From: Spirosoma sordidisoli
Lineage (GTDB): Bacteria > Bacteroidota > Bacteroidia > Cytophagales > Spirosomataceae
Assembly (NCBI RefSeq): GCF_004138325.1
Contig: NZ_SBLB01000006.1
Coordinates: 248,001-312,000 of the forward strand
Direction: 5' to 3'
Length of the DNA stretch: 64,000 bases
A model generated the notes under the pieces. The model did not search any database, was not told the origin of the DNA, and worked only from the letters and a program-made list of their open reading frames with translations. The position numbers and the translations under genes were made by a program. Each line of letters begins with the position of its first letter. The first letter of the stretch is position 1. Positions 1 to 8,406 of this stretch are shown one piece after another.

Positions 1-584
1 TTGTCGCGCCCCTGTAGGGAACTGCCCGGCCCCTTCGGATGCCGCCAGCTCGCACCGCCTACGTACCGCCACCACTGCAGCGGATCGGTGAGGGATACGG
101 CCTGGGCGGGGGGCGTAAACACCGCAGAGCCGGACACCAGCTGATCGGCGGGAACGTCCGGGAAATCGGCTGGCTTCAGCGGTCGCTCGGCTACGGTGAC
201 ATAGCCCGTCTTGCTGACGAAGCGGGCAAACTCGGCATTGGTCACTTCGTGCTCGTCCATCCAGAAACCAGCAACGGTCACGTTATGAACGGGCCGGGCA
301 TCGGGAAACTCGTCGGCGCCCATCAGAAAGGTAGTACCGGGTATCCAGACCATCCCGTCGGGGTGGCCCGTACCGGCCGCCTGACGAATTGTGGAGGAGT
401 CGGAAGGTTTTTCGCTGGCGCGGCCGGGCGAAGCGTTCGTGTCCGACGTTGACTGGCATCCGCCCATGACGGCGCTCCCCAAACCGATCATCACCGAGGC
501 TACGCGCGTAACGGTTAGCACGCCCCGAAATCGTAACGCTGGGTGAACGGAGCAATCGATAAGGCGGCTAATTTTAGGGGTCAT
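1..584 (-). CDS. FGE/SUMF1-family lipoprotein, 3' end outside window
   Basis: Reading the minus strand from the ATG at 584 gives 194 codons that run off the window edge. An N-terminal hydrophobic stretch ends at Cys43, which looks like a lipoprotein cysteine although the box (VMGGC) is not ideal. From about residue 74 the sequence matches the formylglycine-generating enzyme (sulfatase-modifying factor) fold: GMVWIPG, FLMGADEF, VHNVTV, FWMDEHEVTNAEFARFV, and later WWRYVGGASWRHP. Authentic FGEs activate sulfatases by converting Cys to formylglycine, but many Bacteroidota lipoproteins with this fold have other, unknown roles. The C-terminal active-site cysteines lie outside the window, so activity cannot be judged. 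No sulfatase lies in the window. Confidence 0.85.
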   Translation of the reverse strand, partial: MTPKISRLIDCSVHPALRFRGVLTVTRVASVMIGLGSAVMGGCQSTSDTNASPGRASEKPSDSSTIRQAAGTGHPDGMVWIPGTTFLMGADEFPDARPVHNVTVAGFWMDEHEVTNAEFARFVSKTGYVTVAERPLKPADFPDVPADQLVSGSAVFTPPAQAVSLTDPLQWWRYVGGASWRHPKGPGSSLQGRD

Positions 585-595
585 AGCTGCGTCTG

Positions 596-612
596 GCCAG
601 TGGCTCACTGGC
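596..612. promoter_or_regulatory. 17-base palindrome upstream of the FGE-like gene
   Basis: GCCAGTG-GCT-CACTGGC is a perfect 7-base inverted repeat 12 bases upstream of the start codon at 584, inside the divergent gap with the NIF3-like gene. It could be an operator or a 5' leader hairpin; its function is inferred only from position. Confidence 0.35.
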
Positions 613-735
613 TAAAGTTAGCGACATCAGCTAAACTACTAGTCCAGATGGGTTAGTAATAACAGACGGATTTTTGTCCTTATAGGAAAGTGTGTTCAAT
701 TTCTATACTACTTTAGTCTACTTTACCCCTACCTC

Positions 736-1662
736 ATGAATCTCCCCATCGAACCGGGTTTCCCGAACCGACGAACCTTCCTGACCAGCGTTACGGCGCT
801 GGCAGCAACGCCACTCCTGTCGGCTTTACCACGCGTTGGCCCGGCTCATTATCCCGGTCAAACCAGCCCGGCTTATACCGTTCAGCAGGTTATCGATCTC
901 ATCCTGCGGGAGATTCCGGGCGCGCCCTTCGCCAAAACGGTCGATCAGCTGCGGGCCGGTAGTCCTGACCAGTCGGTAACGGGTATCGTTACGACCATGT
1001 TTCCCACCCTGGAGGTCATCGAAAAGACGGTAAAAGCCGGAGCTAACTTCATTATTGCCCACGAAACCCCGTTTTACAACAACGAAGATCAGACCGACTG
1101 GCTGCAGCAGGACGATGCTTATCGGTACAAAGTAGACCTGCTGACGAAGCATAAGATTGCCCTGTGGCGATTTCATGACTACTGGCACGCCCACAAACCC
1201 GATGGTATCCTGTTCGGCAACCTGCTCAGGCTCGGCTGGGACAAACTCTACGACAGCGCGAATCCCCGCATCATTACCCTGCCCCAGGCCATGCCGTTGC
1301 GGTCGATCGTTCAGCAGGTGAAACAAAAGCTGGATATCCCCTCCGTACGGGTAGTAGGCCGGTTGCAACAGCCCTGCCGCAGTCTGTACCTGGCGTTTGG
1401 CTACATGGACAGCAAGCGTCAGATAGCCGCCATTCAGGCGTACAAGCCCGATGTGATCCTGAGCGGAGAAACCAGAGAATGGGAAACGGTGGAGCGGGTC
1501 AGAGACGGCCTGCTGATGGGCCAGAAAACATCGCTGGTCGTGCTTAGCCACGCCGTCAGCGAAGAAGCCGGCATGGCTTACGCAGCTACCTGGCTGACGC
1601 CCAAACTGGCGGGTCTGCAGGTTACCCACATACCCAGCGGAAGCCCGTTTCAGTTACTCTGA
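736..1662 (+). CDS. Tat-exported NIF3-like dinuclear metal protein
   Basis: 308 residues. The N-terminus carries a twin-arginine motif (NRRTFL) followed by a hydrophobic segment, so export by Tat to the periplasm is expected. The remainder resembles the NIF3/YbgI family (dinuclear metal-centre proteins, often labelled GTP cyclohydrolase type 2): FIIAHETPFYNN near residue 105 stands where the family has its metal-binding His motif, and SGETREWE plus LSHAVSEE supply further likely metal ligands. Most NIF3 proteins are cytoplasmic, so a Tat-exported version is a variant of unknown function. It converges with the CPBP protease gene, overlapping it by nine bases. Confidence 0.7.
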   Translation: MNLPIEPGFPNRRTFLTSVTALAATPLLSALPRVGPAHYPGQTSPAYTVQQVIDLILREIPGAPFAKTVDQLRAGSPDQSVTGIVTTMFPTLEVIEKTVKAGANFIIAHETPFYNNEDQTDWLQQDDAYRYKVDLLTKHKIALWRFHDYWHAHKPDGILFGNLLRLGWDKLYDSANPRIITLPQAMPLRSIVQQVKQKLDIPSVRVVGRLQQPCRSLYLAFGYMDSKRQIAAIQAYKPDVILSGETREWETVERVRDGLLMGQKTSLVVLSHAVSEEAGMAYAATWLTPKLAGLQVTHIPSGSPFQLL

Positions 1663-2454
1663 CCCGCGGACTGGCAACCTGCCAACAGCGTATAGACCAC
1701 TTACCACCAGGCCGGCTACAGTTACGGTTGCGCCCACGACCGTTTGCAGACCGGGTATTGGCAGGTTAGCCATAAAGGCCACATCCATCAGCCCGTGAAA
1801 AAGCGCACAGGCCAGTATACTGCCCCGACTTCTGCTGAAAAGAAACGTAAACAGGATCGAGCCACACCACAGACTAACAAGCCAGCCCGCCAGGCCAGCC
1901 CCATCCAGGCGACTAAAGCCGGACCTGGCATACAGAAACAATGGCCAGTGCCAGACTGCCCAGCCCAGCGTAAGCCAGCCCGAAGCGCCGAGTGCGGTAT
2001 GTTGATTCAGGAGCCGGGGCAGGGCGTAGCCTCTCCAGCCCGTTTCTTCACCCAGGCCGACCCAGCCCAGCGTGAGCAGCAGGTACGGGAAAGGTTTGAT
2101 GGCTGGCAGCTCGGACGTGCGCCAGATGGCCATCCAGTCTACCGCGATCCCCTGCCAACGGGCACTGACCCAGGCTACGCCCAGCACCAGCCCCAACGGA
2201 AGCAGGGGAACAACCAGCTCGTAAAACAGCGGCCGGCGGGGTATAACCATGCGCTGCACCAGCTTTTGCAGCCCCGCCTGGCCCCTCTCTCGCCAGGTCA
2301 GATACAGGCCTGCCAGCATGGGGCCCGCCAGACCCAGGTAATGAGGCACCGCCGACAGGGACCAGCCCGGAAACCACAGCGGCCGAATGTAAGGAAACCA
2401 GCAGGCCCACGAAAAAGCGCACGCCAGCAGATAAAAACGTCCGATTGAATACAT
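1654..2454 (-). CDS. CPBP-family intramembrane protease
   Basis: 266 residues with about seven or eight hydrophobic segments. The family motifs are all visible: EETGWRGY (glutamates of the active site) near residue 136, WAVWHWPLF near residue 166, and LFHGLMD near residue 218. CPBP (CAAX protease and bacteriocin-processing, formerly Abi) proteins are membrane glutamic endopeptidases; bacterial members act in peptide maturation or bacteriocin self-immunity, but the substrate here is unknown. The gene stands alone on the minus strand between plus-strand neighbours. Confidence 0.85.
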   Translation of the reverse strand: MYSIGRFYLLACAFSWACWFPYIRPLWFPGWSLSAVPHYLGLAGPMLAGLYLTWRERGQAGLQKLVQRMVIPRRPLFYELVVPLLPLGLVLGVAWVSARWQGIAVDWMAIWRTSELPAIKPFPYLLLTLGWVGLGEETGWRGYALPRLLNQHTALGASGWLTLGWAVWHWPLFLYARSGFSRLDGAGLAGWLVSLWCGSILFTFLFSRSRGSILACALFHGLMDVAFMANLPIPGLQTVVGATVTVAGLVVSGLYAVGRLPVRGSE

Positions 2455-2625
2455 AACCTACCCGGATTAACTCCCCCGCAATGTCTGCCCCAACGCTGCC
2501 TGACGGTATGAGAACCCTCAGCCAGCGCGCCGATAAAACTCAGCGTGCAACTGGCGCTGGGCGGGTGCTGACGGTGCTGCCCCTACTGACCTGCCGGTGT
2601 TCACTGTTTTTTTTTCGGGCTGATG

Positions 2626-2654
2626 TTGCACAACAAAAAATAGTATTAACTTTG
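2626..2654 (+). promoter_or_regulatory. Bacteroidota-type promoter of the 2673 operon
   Basis: TTG (2626-2628), an 18-base spacer, then TAACTTTG (2647-2654) fits the Bacteroidota sigma consensus TTTG/TTG-N18/19-TAnnTTTG. The -7 element overlaps the palindrome at 2649-2665. Confidence 0.65.
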
Positions 2655-2670
2655 AATCACAAAGTACTTT
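2649..2670. promoter_or_regulatory. Putative operator, ACTTTG-N5-CAAAGT copy 1
   Basis: ACTTTG-AATCA-CAAAGT is a perfect inverted repeat followed at once by another half-site (ACTTT). It overlaps the -7 element and the likely transcription start of the membrane protein gene at 2673, where a bound regulator would block RNA polymerase. A near-identical copy lies at 3664-3685. The natural candidate ligand is the winged-helix regulator at 3342, encoded between the two copies. Confidence 0.6.
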
Positions 2671-2672
2671 AT

Positions 2673-3302
2673 ATGACACAGCATCAAGAGCAACTCGCAG
2701 CCTTGCAGGAGATCCGCAGCCTGATGGAACGCTCCTCCAGCTTCACGTCCCTGAGTGGGTTCTCCGGCATTGTTGTCGGTCTGCTGGCCCTGGTCGGGCT
2801 CGGCGTCGTATACGGCATCATGAACCAGCAGCATGTATCCTATTCGGCTGTCTGTCAGGGTCAGCTTCCGGCAGCAACCGGCCAGCTCCTGATGCTGACG
2901 GCGCTGGCGACGCTGGTACTGGCCCTTGGCTCGGTGGTCTTTTTCAGCTGGCTGAAGGCGCAGAAAGCCGGGCAGTCGATCTGGCAGGAGCCGGGTCAGC
3001 GGGTTTTCGGCAACCTGTTCATTCCGCTGATCGCGGGCGGGGTATTTTGCGGAGTTTTGCTCTACCACCAGATCCCGTACCTGGTAGCACCGGCGATGCT
3101 TATCTTTTACGGACTCGCGCTGATCAACAGCAGCAAGTACACGTTTATCGATATCCACTACCTGGGTCTGGGGCAAATCGCCCTCGGGTTGCTGGCCAGC
3201 TTTCAGGTCGAGTATGGTCTGCTGGCCTGGGGAGCTGGCTTTGGAGGGCTAAATATCCTCTACGGTACGCTGATGTACGACAAGTACGAAAAAGACAGGT
3301 AA
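2673..3302 (+). CDS. Multi-pass membrane protein of unknown function
   Basis: Start taken at the ATG at 2673 (MTQHQEQLAALQ), because the promoter and operator lie just upstream; an upstream in-frame ATG at 2481 would place both inside the gene. The protein has 209 residues: a short soluble N-terminal helix (residues 1-25) and about six hydrophobic segments. I do not recognise a catalytic motif. Bacteroidota genomes often pair such a protein with a small winged-helix regulator, which here follows after 39 bases and probably shares the transcript. Confidence 0.75.
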   Translation: MTQHQEQLAALQEIRSLMERSSSFTSLSGFSGIVVGLLALVGLGVVYGIMNQQHVSYSAVCQGQLPAATGQLLMLTALATLVLALGSVVFFSWLKAQKAGQSIWQEPGQRVFGNLFIPLIAGGVFCGVLLYHQIPYLVAPAMLIFYGLALINSSKYTFIDIHYLGLGQIALGLLASFQVEYGLLAWGAGFGGLNILYGTLMYDKYEKDR

Positions 3303-3341
3303 AGACTGTATCAAGCCATCGAACGTCCTGACTATCGAGAT

Positions 3342-3647
3342 GTGAATGATTACATAAACCATATCAACAAAGACTTCGAGAGTCGGGTCCGGCTGGGCAT
3401 CATGTCGGTGCTGATGGTGTCAGATCCTGTCAGCTTTACCGTTCTGAAAGAAAGTCTGCACCTGACCGATGGCAACCTCGCCAGCCATTTACGAGCCCTG
3501 GAAGAAGCCGGGTATCTGCGGGTCGAGAAGCAGTTTGTGGGGCGGAAGCCGAATACCGTTTACCAGGCCACGCTGGCAGGAACCGAGGCCTTCAGAAACC
3601 ACCTGAACGCGCTGGAGCAACTGGTTCTGAACACGAAAAGCAACTAA
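3342..3647 (+). CDS. Winged-helix transcriptional regulator (HTH_34/MarR-like)
   Basis: 101 residues forming a single winged helix-turn-helix domain. The recognition region reads VLKESLHLTDGNLASHLRALEEAGYLRVEK, with a wing around FVGRKPNTVYQATLAG. The fold matches the small PF13601-type regulators, which usually bind as dimers and repress their own operon. There is no promoter in the 39-base gap before it, so it is probably cotranscribed with the 2673 membrane protein. The identical palindromes before genes 2673 and 3707 are its likely binding sites, which would make it an autoregulator of the whole module. Confidence 0.85.
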   Translation: MNDYINHINKDFESRVRLGIMSVLMVSDPVSFTVLKESLHLTDGNLASHLRALEEAGYLRVEKQFVGRKPNTVYQATLAGTEAFRNHLNALEQLVLNTKSN

Positions 3648-3663
3648 TTTTTTTCATCTTTTC

Positions 3664-3685
3664 ACTTTGAATAACAAAGTACTTT
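3664..3685. promoter_or_regulatory. Putative operator, ACTTTG-N5-CAAAGT copy 2
   Basis: ACTTTG-AATAA-CAAAGT followed by ACTTT repeats the 2649-2670 element with one changed base in the spacer. It sits 22 bases before the ATG of the 3707 membrane protein. The overlapping -7-like sequence TCACTTTG matches TAnnTTTG at all but one position. Confidence 0.6.
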
Positions 3686-3706
3686 ACTATCTCATACATT
3701 ACCGCC

Positions 3707-4951
3707 ATGCGTGACGAAATCCTGTTGAACCTGCAGAATCCCGGCCAGCTCGAGAAGTTGTACCGGGCCAACAAACCGACCTTCAAAACGGTCTTTAACA
3801 GCCTGTATCCTCAGTTGCAGAACAACCCTGTGGCCGAGAGCTGGTACCATCGACTCAACTACGGGCAGGACGAGTCTGTCTGGGGCACCCGCAACGACCG
3901 CATCGTTGTGGTTGGGGCGTCGCTACTGGCGGCCCTGCTGGCCAAACTGCCAACCCTGCTGTCGCTGGATAAGGAGTTCTTTTACACCCGGAACATAGGC
4001 TTCATCGTTTTCCCTATCCTGATGGCCTATTTTGGCTGGAAAAACAACCTCTCCCGCCTGACCGGACTGTGGCTGGCCGGGCTCATCCTGATCGCCATCG
4101 GGTTCATCAATGCACTGCCTCAAACCAACACCAGCGACACCCTGATTCTGGCCTGTATCCATCTGCCCTTATGGCTCTGGTCGCTGCTGGGGTTCACCTT
4201 TGGCGGGGGTCGATTAACGGGCGGGATCAACTGGCTGGGTTTTCTGCGGTATAACGGGGAACTGGCCGTGATGATCGCCCTGCTGCTGATTACCGGCGGC
4301 CTAACCACGGGGCTCACCATTGGGCTGTTCAAGCTGATTGGGTGGAACATTGAGCAGACATACTTCGAGTACGTGGTCGTTTGCGGACTGGCTGCCGTAC
4401 CGATGGTGGCTACGTTTATCACCCAGTCTCAGCCGGCTCTGGTCAGTAGGGTTTCGCCCGTGATTGCGAACCTGTTCAGCCCCGTTGCGCTGGTTATGCT
4501 GGTGGTTTATCTGGTGGCTACGGTTGTCTCGGGCAAAGATCCGTATCACGATCGGGAGTTTCTTCTTCTCTTCAACGCGCTGCTGATCGGCGTTATGGCG
4601 CTGATTTTCTTTTCGGTGGCCGAGGCCACACCCGCCAGCAAGAGCCCGGTTCAGCTTCTTATCCTTTTTCTGCTTTCGGCGGTGACCATCCTCGTAAACG
4701 GCATCGCGCTGTCGGCGGTCCTGTTCCGGATTGCCGAATGGGGCGTAACGCCCAACCGGATTGCCGTACTGGGCGCCAACCTGCTCATGATCACTCATCT
4801 GGTTTATGTAGCGTTCAGGCTGCTGGGCGCCGTAACCCGCCGGACCGACCTCTCGCTGGTGGGCCAGTCGATGACCCTGTTTCTGCCGATCTACAGCCTG
4901 TGGACCGGCATCGTGACCTTCCTGTTCCCGCTACTCTTTGGGTTTAAATAA
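3707..4951 (+). CDS. Large membrane protein, DUF4153-like
   Basis: 414 residues: a soluble N-terminal part of about 65 residues (with NPVAESWYHRLNYG) and then roughly ten hydrophobic segments to the C-terminus. The overall look and its place next to a small winged-helix regulator fit DUF4153-type membrane proteins, whose biochemical role is unknown; I assign the family from memory of similar neighbourhoods, not from a search. It has its own copy of the ACTTTG operator, so it should be controlled together with the 2673-3647 genes. Confidence 0.6.
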   Translation: MRDEILLNLQNPGQLEKLYRANKPTFKTVFNSLYPQLQNNPVAESWYHRLNYGQDESVWGTRNDRIVVVGASLLAALLAKLPTLLSLDKEFFYTRNIGFIVFPILMAYFGWKNNLSRLTGLWLAGLILIAIGFINALPQTNTSDTLILACIHLPLWLWSLLGFTFGGGRLTGGINWLGFLRYNGELAVMIALLLITGGLTTGLTIGLFKLIGWNIEQTYFEYVVVCGLAAVPMVATFITQSQPALVSRVSPVIANLFSPVALVMLVVYLVATVVSGKDPYHDREFLLLFNALLIGVMALIFFSVAEATPASKSPVQLLILFLLSAVTILVNGIALSAVLFRIAEWGVTPNRIAVLGANLLMITHLVYVAFRLLGAVTRRTDLSLVGQSMTLFLPIYSLWTGIVTFLFPLLFGFK

Positions 4952-4980
4952 GACATCGACCCGGTCAGGCGCCACAGACA

Positions 4981-5019
4981 CTTCTCTGACGGGCACCGAC
5001 TCCGTGGTCGTCAGAGAAG
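4981..5019. terminator. Shared hairpin between convergent genes
   Basis: A perfect 11-base inverted repeat (CTTCTCTGACG / CGTCAGAGAAG) with a 17-base loop. It lies 29 bases after the stop of the 3707 gene and 1 base after the stop of the minus-strand small ORF at 5021, as expected for a bidirectional terminator. No long T-run follows. Confidence 0.6.
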
Positions 5020-5020
5020 C

Positions 5021-5119
5021 TTATATCCGATCGGCCAGAAAATAAATAAGGACGCCTATCCCGATCAATATCCAGCCGATTAATCGTAACGTTCGGTTTC
5101 TGCTATAGGGATTCATCAT
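5021..5119 (-). CDS. 32-residue single-span membrane peptide
   Basis: A minus-strand ORF opening with two ATGs (5119 and 5116) and ending TAA at 5021. It encodes a basic N-terminus (NPYSRNRTLR), one continuous hydrophobic helix (LIGWILIGIGVLIYFL) and a short charged end (ADRI). The positive-inside layout, the use of an otherwise empty gap, and a hairpin directly after its stop all suggest a real small protein. Tiny one-helix proteins of this kind occur in Bacteroidota, but their roles are mostly unknown. It diverges from the short-chain dehydrogenase gene at 5165. It could still be chance. Confidence 0.5.
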   Translation of the reverse strand: MMNPYSRNRTLRLIGWILIGIGVLIYFLADRI

Positions 5120-5164
5120 CAATCTGTATGGCCTGCTGCCCTTATTTTCGTTCGGAAGCAGGCC

Positions 5165-5929
5165 ATGCTATCAAGCCGAACATCTATCGTGAAAGACCAA
5201 CCCTTACTTGATAAAATAGCCCTGGTTACGGGGGCATCCCGGGGCATCGGGCAGGAAATAGCCCTGCGTCTGGCGTCGGCAGGAGCCACGGTGGTTGTCA
5301 ATTACAAAAGCAGCCGGCAGGAAGCCGAGTCGATTGCCTCGCGGATCACAGCAACCGGCGGCCAAGCGCTGGCTCTCCGGGCCGACGTATCGGACGAGAC
5401 CGACGTGCGGAATCTTTTCGACCAGATCAGCGACCAGGCCGGCCCCGTAACCATTCTGGTCAACAACGCCGGCATCAACCCGACCAGGCCGTTGCTGGAC
5501 CTGACCCTGGCCGATTTTCAGCAGTCGCTGACGGTAAACCTCACCTCGGCCTTCCTGACGACTCAGGCGGCCCTGCCGGCCATGATTGAGCAGCGCTTTG
5601 GCCGCATCATCAACATCTCCTCGGTGGCGGCTCAGCTGGGGGGCGTGGTCGGTCCCCATTACGCAGCGGCCAAAGCCGGTATGCTTGGCCTGACACATGC
5701 CTATGCAGGGATGCTTGCCCAGTACGGGGGCATAACCGCCAACGCCATAGCTCCCGCCCTGATCGAGACCGACATGATCAGAAACAACCCCGCTATCAAA
5801 CCCACGATCATCCCGCTGGGGCGCTTCGGCCAGCCCGAAGAAATTGCGGACGTGGCGCTGCTGCTGGCTACCAATGGCTACATAAACGGCCAAACCATCA
5901 ACGTCAATGGCGGCTGGTACATGAGCTAG
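5165..5929 (+). CDS. FabG-like short-chain dehydrogenase
   Basis: 254 residues of a classical short-chain dehydrogenase/reductase. The nucleotide-binding motif TGASRGIG is at residues 22-29, the structural NNAG motif near residue 104, the catalytic Ser in NISSVAAQ, and the Tyr/Lys pair in HYAAAKAG. The C-terminus (GQTINVNGGWYMS) is typical of 3-oxoacyl-ACP-reductase-like members. Such enzymes reduce or oxidise many keto/alcohol pairs, and the substrate cannot be read from sequence. It stands alone and ends in a hairpin shared with the convergent PQQ dehydrogenase gene. Confidence 0.9.
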   Translation: MLSSRTSIVKDQPLLDKIALVTGASRGIGQEIALRLASAGATVVVNYKSSRQEAESIASRITATGGQALALRADVSDETDVRNLFDQISDQAGPVTILVNNAGINPTRPLLDLTLADFQQSLTVNLTSAFLTTQAALPAMIEQRFGRIINISSVAAQLGGVVGPHYAAAKAGMLGLTHAYAGMLAQYGGITANAIAPALIETDMIRNNPAIKPTIIPLGRFGQPEEIADVALLLATNGYINGQTINVNGGWYMS

Positions 5930-5946
5930 TCCCGTAACAGGACTAG
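5926..5946. terminator. Convergent hairpin overlapping a stop codon
   Basis: CTAGTCC-CGTAACA-GGACTAG is a perfect 7-base inverted repeat. It includes the TAG stop of the short-chain dehydrogenase gene and lies 15 bases after the stop of the convergent PQQ dehydrogenase gene. It probably ends transcripts from both sides. Confidence 0.45.
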
Positions 5947-5960
5947 ACTCCGGGTTGGCC

Positions 5961-8327
5961 TCAGGGCAGCGAAAACACGACATACCCGCCCTGGGGAGCC
6001 GATGTGGCGTTGTCGGGGCGCCCTTCGGCCCGGCCCCATCGGAGCGGGGTGGTAGCGGGCACCACCAGATACTGCCGTCCGTTTACCGCGTACATCGACG
6101 GCAGCCCTTCGGTTCCGGTGGGCAGCTGTCCGGCCCATAGCTCCTTGCCAGTATCAGCATCCAGCGCGTAGATCTTTCCATCCCGGGCCGTACAGAAAAG
6201 CAGTCCGGTCGAGGTAACGATCATCCCATGGCGCTGGGAACGCAGCAAACCCGTGTTTTCTGTAGCGCCCTGTTCGGCCACCTCCTTGTCGCGCCCGATG
6301 GGTATTCGCCATTTGATGACGCCCTCGTTGAGGTCATAGGCAATGATCGACGACCAGGGCGGGCTGATGATATAGGGCGAGCCAAGGCCCCAGCCCGGCG
6401 GAACGAAGTAGCGGGTTTTGGGAGCGCTGGCACCCGCCGGGTAGGGTGCTCCGTATGAGTTGAACCCCATCCGGGAGGCCGCCCGGGCCGATTCGGCAAT
6501 TTCCCGCAGCTGCTGCCCGCCCGGTGCTCCGCCCGAGGCCACGACGGGTCCGCTGAGCGGTTCGAGCTTGCGGTTCCCTCCCGGCCGGGCCATACGCGGA
6601 TCGCTACCGGTCTGGCTAGTCAGAAACGTGTACAGCTTCCGGAGGGTGCTTTCGTCGAGGTGCGGAAAAGCGGGCATCTCCCCTTTCCCGGCCACGACGA
6701 CCTGCTGAAACTTCTCAAAGTTGAGTCTCGTCGCCACATCCAGCAGCTGCGGCCCCACCAGTCCTTTCCGGTCGGCGCCGTGGCAGACCTGGCAGTTTTT
6801 AGTGTATAGCTCCTGCCCCATCTCGGTCAGCGCCACCGACGCCGACTCATCCTGCCCGGGTATGTCGCGTTTTTCTATCTTCCCGTATACCGAAGGCCAG
6901 TCGATACTACGCACGTATACCAGTCCCCGGGCGGGGTTGGCGGCCGTACTACCCCAGCTGGCTCCGCCCACGGCGCCCGGTATCGACAGGGTTTCGCGGG
7001 TCATGGACAGGGGCGTATACAGGCCCGTACCCATGCTGTCGATGCGCTGCTTCCAGTCGGCGCGTTCCTTGTCGGTGAGCAGGTAGGGATTAATATCTTT
7101 GGAGGTCATGTTCTGCCGGCCAAACGGGGGCAGCACCGTTGGGTAAGGCTGCGTAGGCCACGACTGCTCGCCGGGAATGGTGCTGGCTGGCACGGGGCGC
7201 TCTTCGATGGGCCAGAGCGGTTCGCCGGTAACCCGGTTAAACGCAAACAGAAACCCGTTTTTGCCGGCAACGGCTACCGCATCGATTCGTTTGCCTTTGT
7301 GGGTTACGGTGATCAGCTGCGGAGCCGCTGACAGGTCATAGTCCCACAGGTCATGGTGAACCAGCTGAAAATGCCACAACCGTTTGCCGGTGCGGGTATC
7401 CAGAGCCAGGATGCAGTTGCCGTACAGGTTGCTGCCAATGCGGTCGCCCCCGTAGTAGTCGTAGGTGGGCGAGCCCAGCGGGAAGTAGGCAATGTGCCGT
7501 TTGGTATCGACGGATATTTCGCCCCAGGTATTGACACCCCCGATGTACGTATAGGCGTCTTTGGGCCAGGTGTCATAGCCATACTCGCCCGGATGTGGAA
7601 TGGTATGGAACGTCCAGGCGCGTTTGCCCGTAACGACATTAAAGGCCCGCAGATGCCCCGGCGACGAAATGTAGTTTTCGCCCGTAGCCGACCCCAGCAG
7701 GATCAGATCGTCCACTATTTTGCCGGGCGTACCGGACTGAACCCGAACAATCGTTTTGGGATCGCGCCCGAGGCCTTCGCGCAGATCGACCAGCCCGTTC
7801 TGGCCGAAGCTCAGGATCGACTGGCCGGTGCTGGCGTCGATGGCCTGGAGGTAATTGTTCATCTGGAACAGCAACCGCCGGTCTTTACCATCTTTGCTCT
7901 GCCAGTAGTTGATGCCCCGGATGGCCATACCCTGGAGGTGGGCATGAATCCAGATTTCCTTACCCGTCGTTGCATCCAGCGCCACCAGCGAATTATCCTT
8001 GGCCAGCACGTACATGGTATTGCCGACAATGAGGGGATTGAACTGGTAAACGTTCTTATCGTTGGTCGGATAAAACCAGGCGACTTTAAGCTGGCTGACG
8101 TTGGCTTTGGTGATGCCGGTCAGCGCCACAAACTTCGACTGGTCGGGGCCACCGCCATAGTCTTTCCAGGTTGTGTGCTGGTCATCCGGCTCGTCGGCCG
8201 CGGCAAAGGGTAAGTCCTGCCGGGTCAGCAACGCGCTACAGGCCACCCAGGCAATCAGTAACAACCCACACCAGATCACCGGCTGGTATGGTTCGGAAAC
8301 TCGTAGTTTCGATGAAAATGTTTTCAT
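5961..8327 (-). CDS. PQQ-dependent dehydrogenase with inserted cytochrome c
   Basis: 788 residues. One N-terminal hydrophobic segment (about 17-33) exports or anchors the protein in the periplasm. The rest is an eight-bladed beta-propeller of the membrane-type glucose dehydrogenase/quinoprotein family, with repeated tryptophan-docking motifs such as LVALDATTGKEIW, ILALDTRTGKRLW and IYALDADTGKELW. A c-type cytochrome domain is inserted before the last blades: haem motif CQVCH at 512-516 and probable axial Met551 (GEMPAF). Electrons from the oxidised sugar or alcohol would pass from PQQ to this haem and on to the respiratory chain. It is the last gene of the minus-strand catabolic run, 79 bases after the cupin gene. 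Confidence 0.9.
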   Translation of the reverse strand: MKTFSSKLRVSEPYQPVIWCGLLLIAWVACSALLTRQDLPFAAADEPDDQHTTWKDYGGGPDQSKFVALTGITKANVSQLKVAWFYPTNDKNVYQFNPLIVGNTMYVLAKDNSLVALDATTGKEIWIHAHLQGMAIRGINYWQSKDGKDRRLLFQMNNYLQAIDASTGQSILSFGQNGLVDLREGLGRDPKTIVRVQSGTPGKIVDDLILLGSATGENYISSPGHLRAFNVVTGKRAWTFHTIPHPGEYGYDTWPKDAYTYIGGVNTWGEISVDTKRHIAYFPLGSPTYDYYGGDRIGSNLYGNCILALDTRTGKRLWHFQLVHHDLWDYDLSAAPQLITVTHKGKRIDAVAVAGKNGFLFAFNRVTGEPLWPIEERPVPASTIPGEQSWPTQPYPTVLPPFGRQNMTSKDINPYLLTDKERADWKQRIDSMGTGLYTPLSMTRETLSIPGAVGGASWGSTAANPARGLVYVRSIDWPSVYGKIEKRDIPGQDESASVALTEMGQELYTKNCQVCHGADRKGLVGPQLLDVATRLNFEKFQQVVVAGKGEMPAFPHLDESTLRKLYTFLTSQTGSDPRMARPGGNRKLEPLSGPVVASGGAPGGQQLREIAESARAASRMGFNSYGAPYPAGASAPKTRYFVPPGWGLGSPYIISPPWSSIIAYDLNEGVIKWRIPIGRDKEVAEQGATENTGLLRSQRHGMIVTSTGLLFCTARDGKIYALDADTGKELWAGQLPTGTEGLPSMYAVNGRQYLVVPATTPLRWGRAEGRPDNATSAPQGGYVVFSLP

Positions 8328-8406
8328 GAGTTAGGGGCAGTTAGGTACCTTTCGGAATAAGGGGCACGCGGTATCGAAGCAGCGGAACCGGGTCGTTTGG
8401 GCGTGG

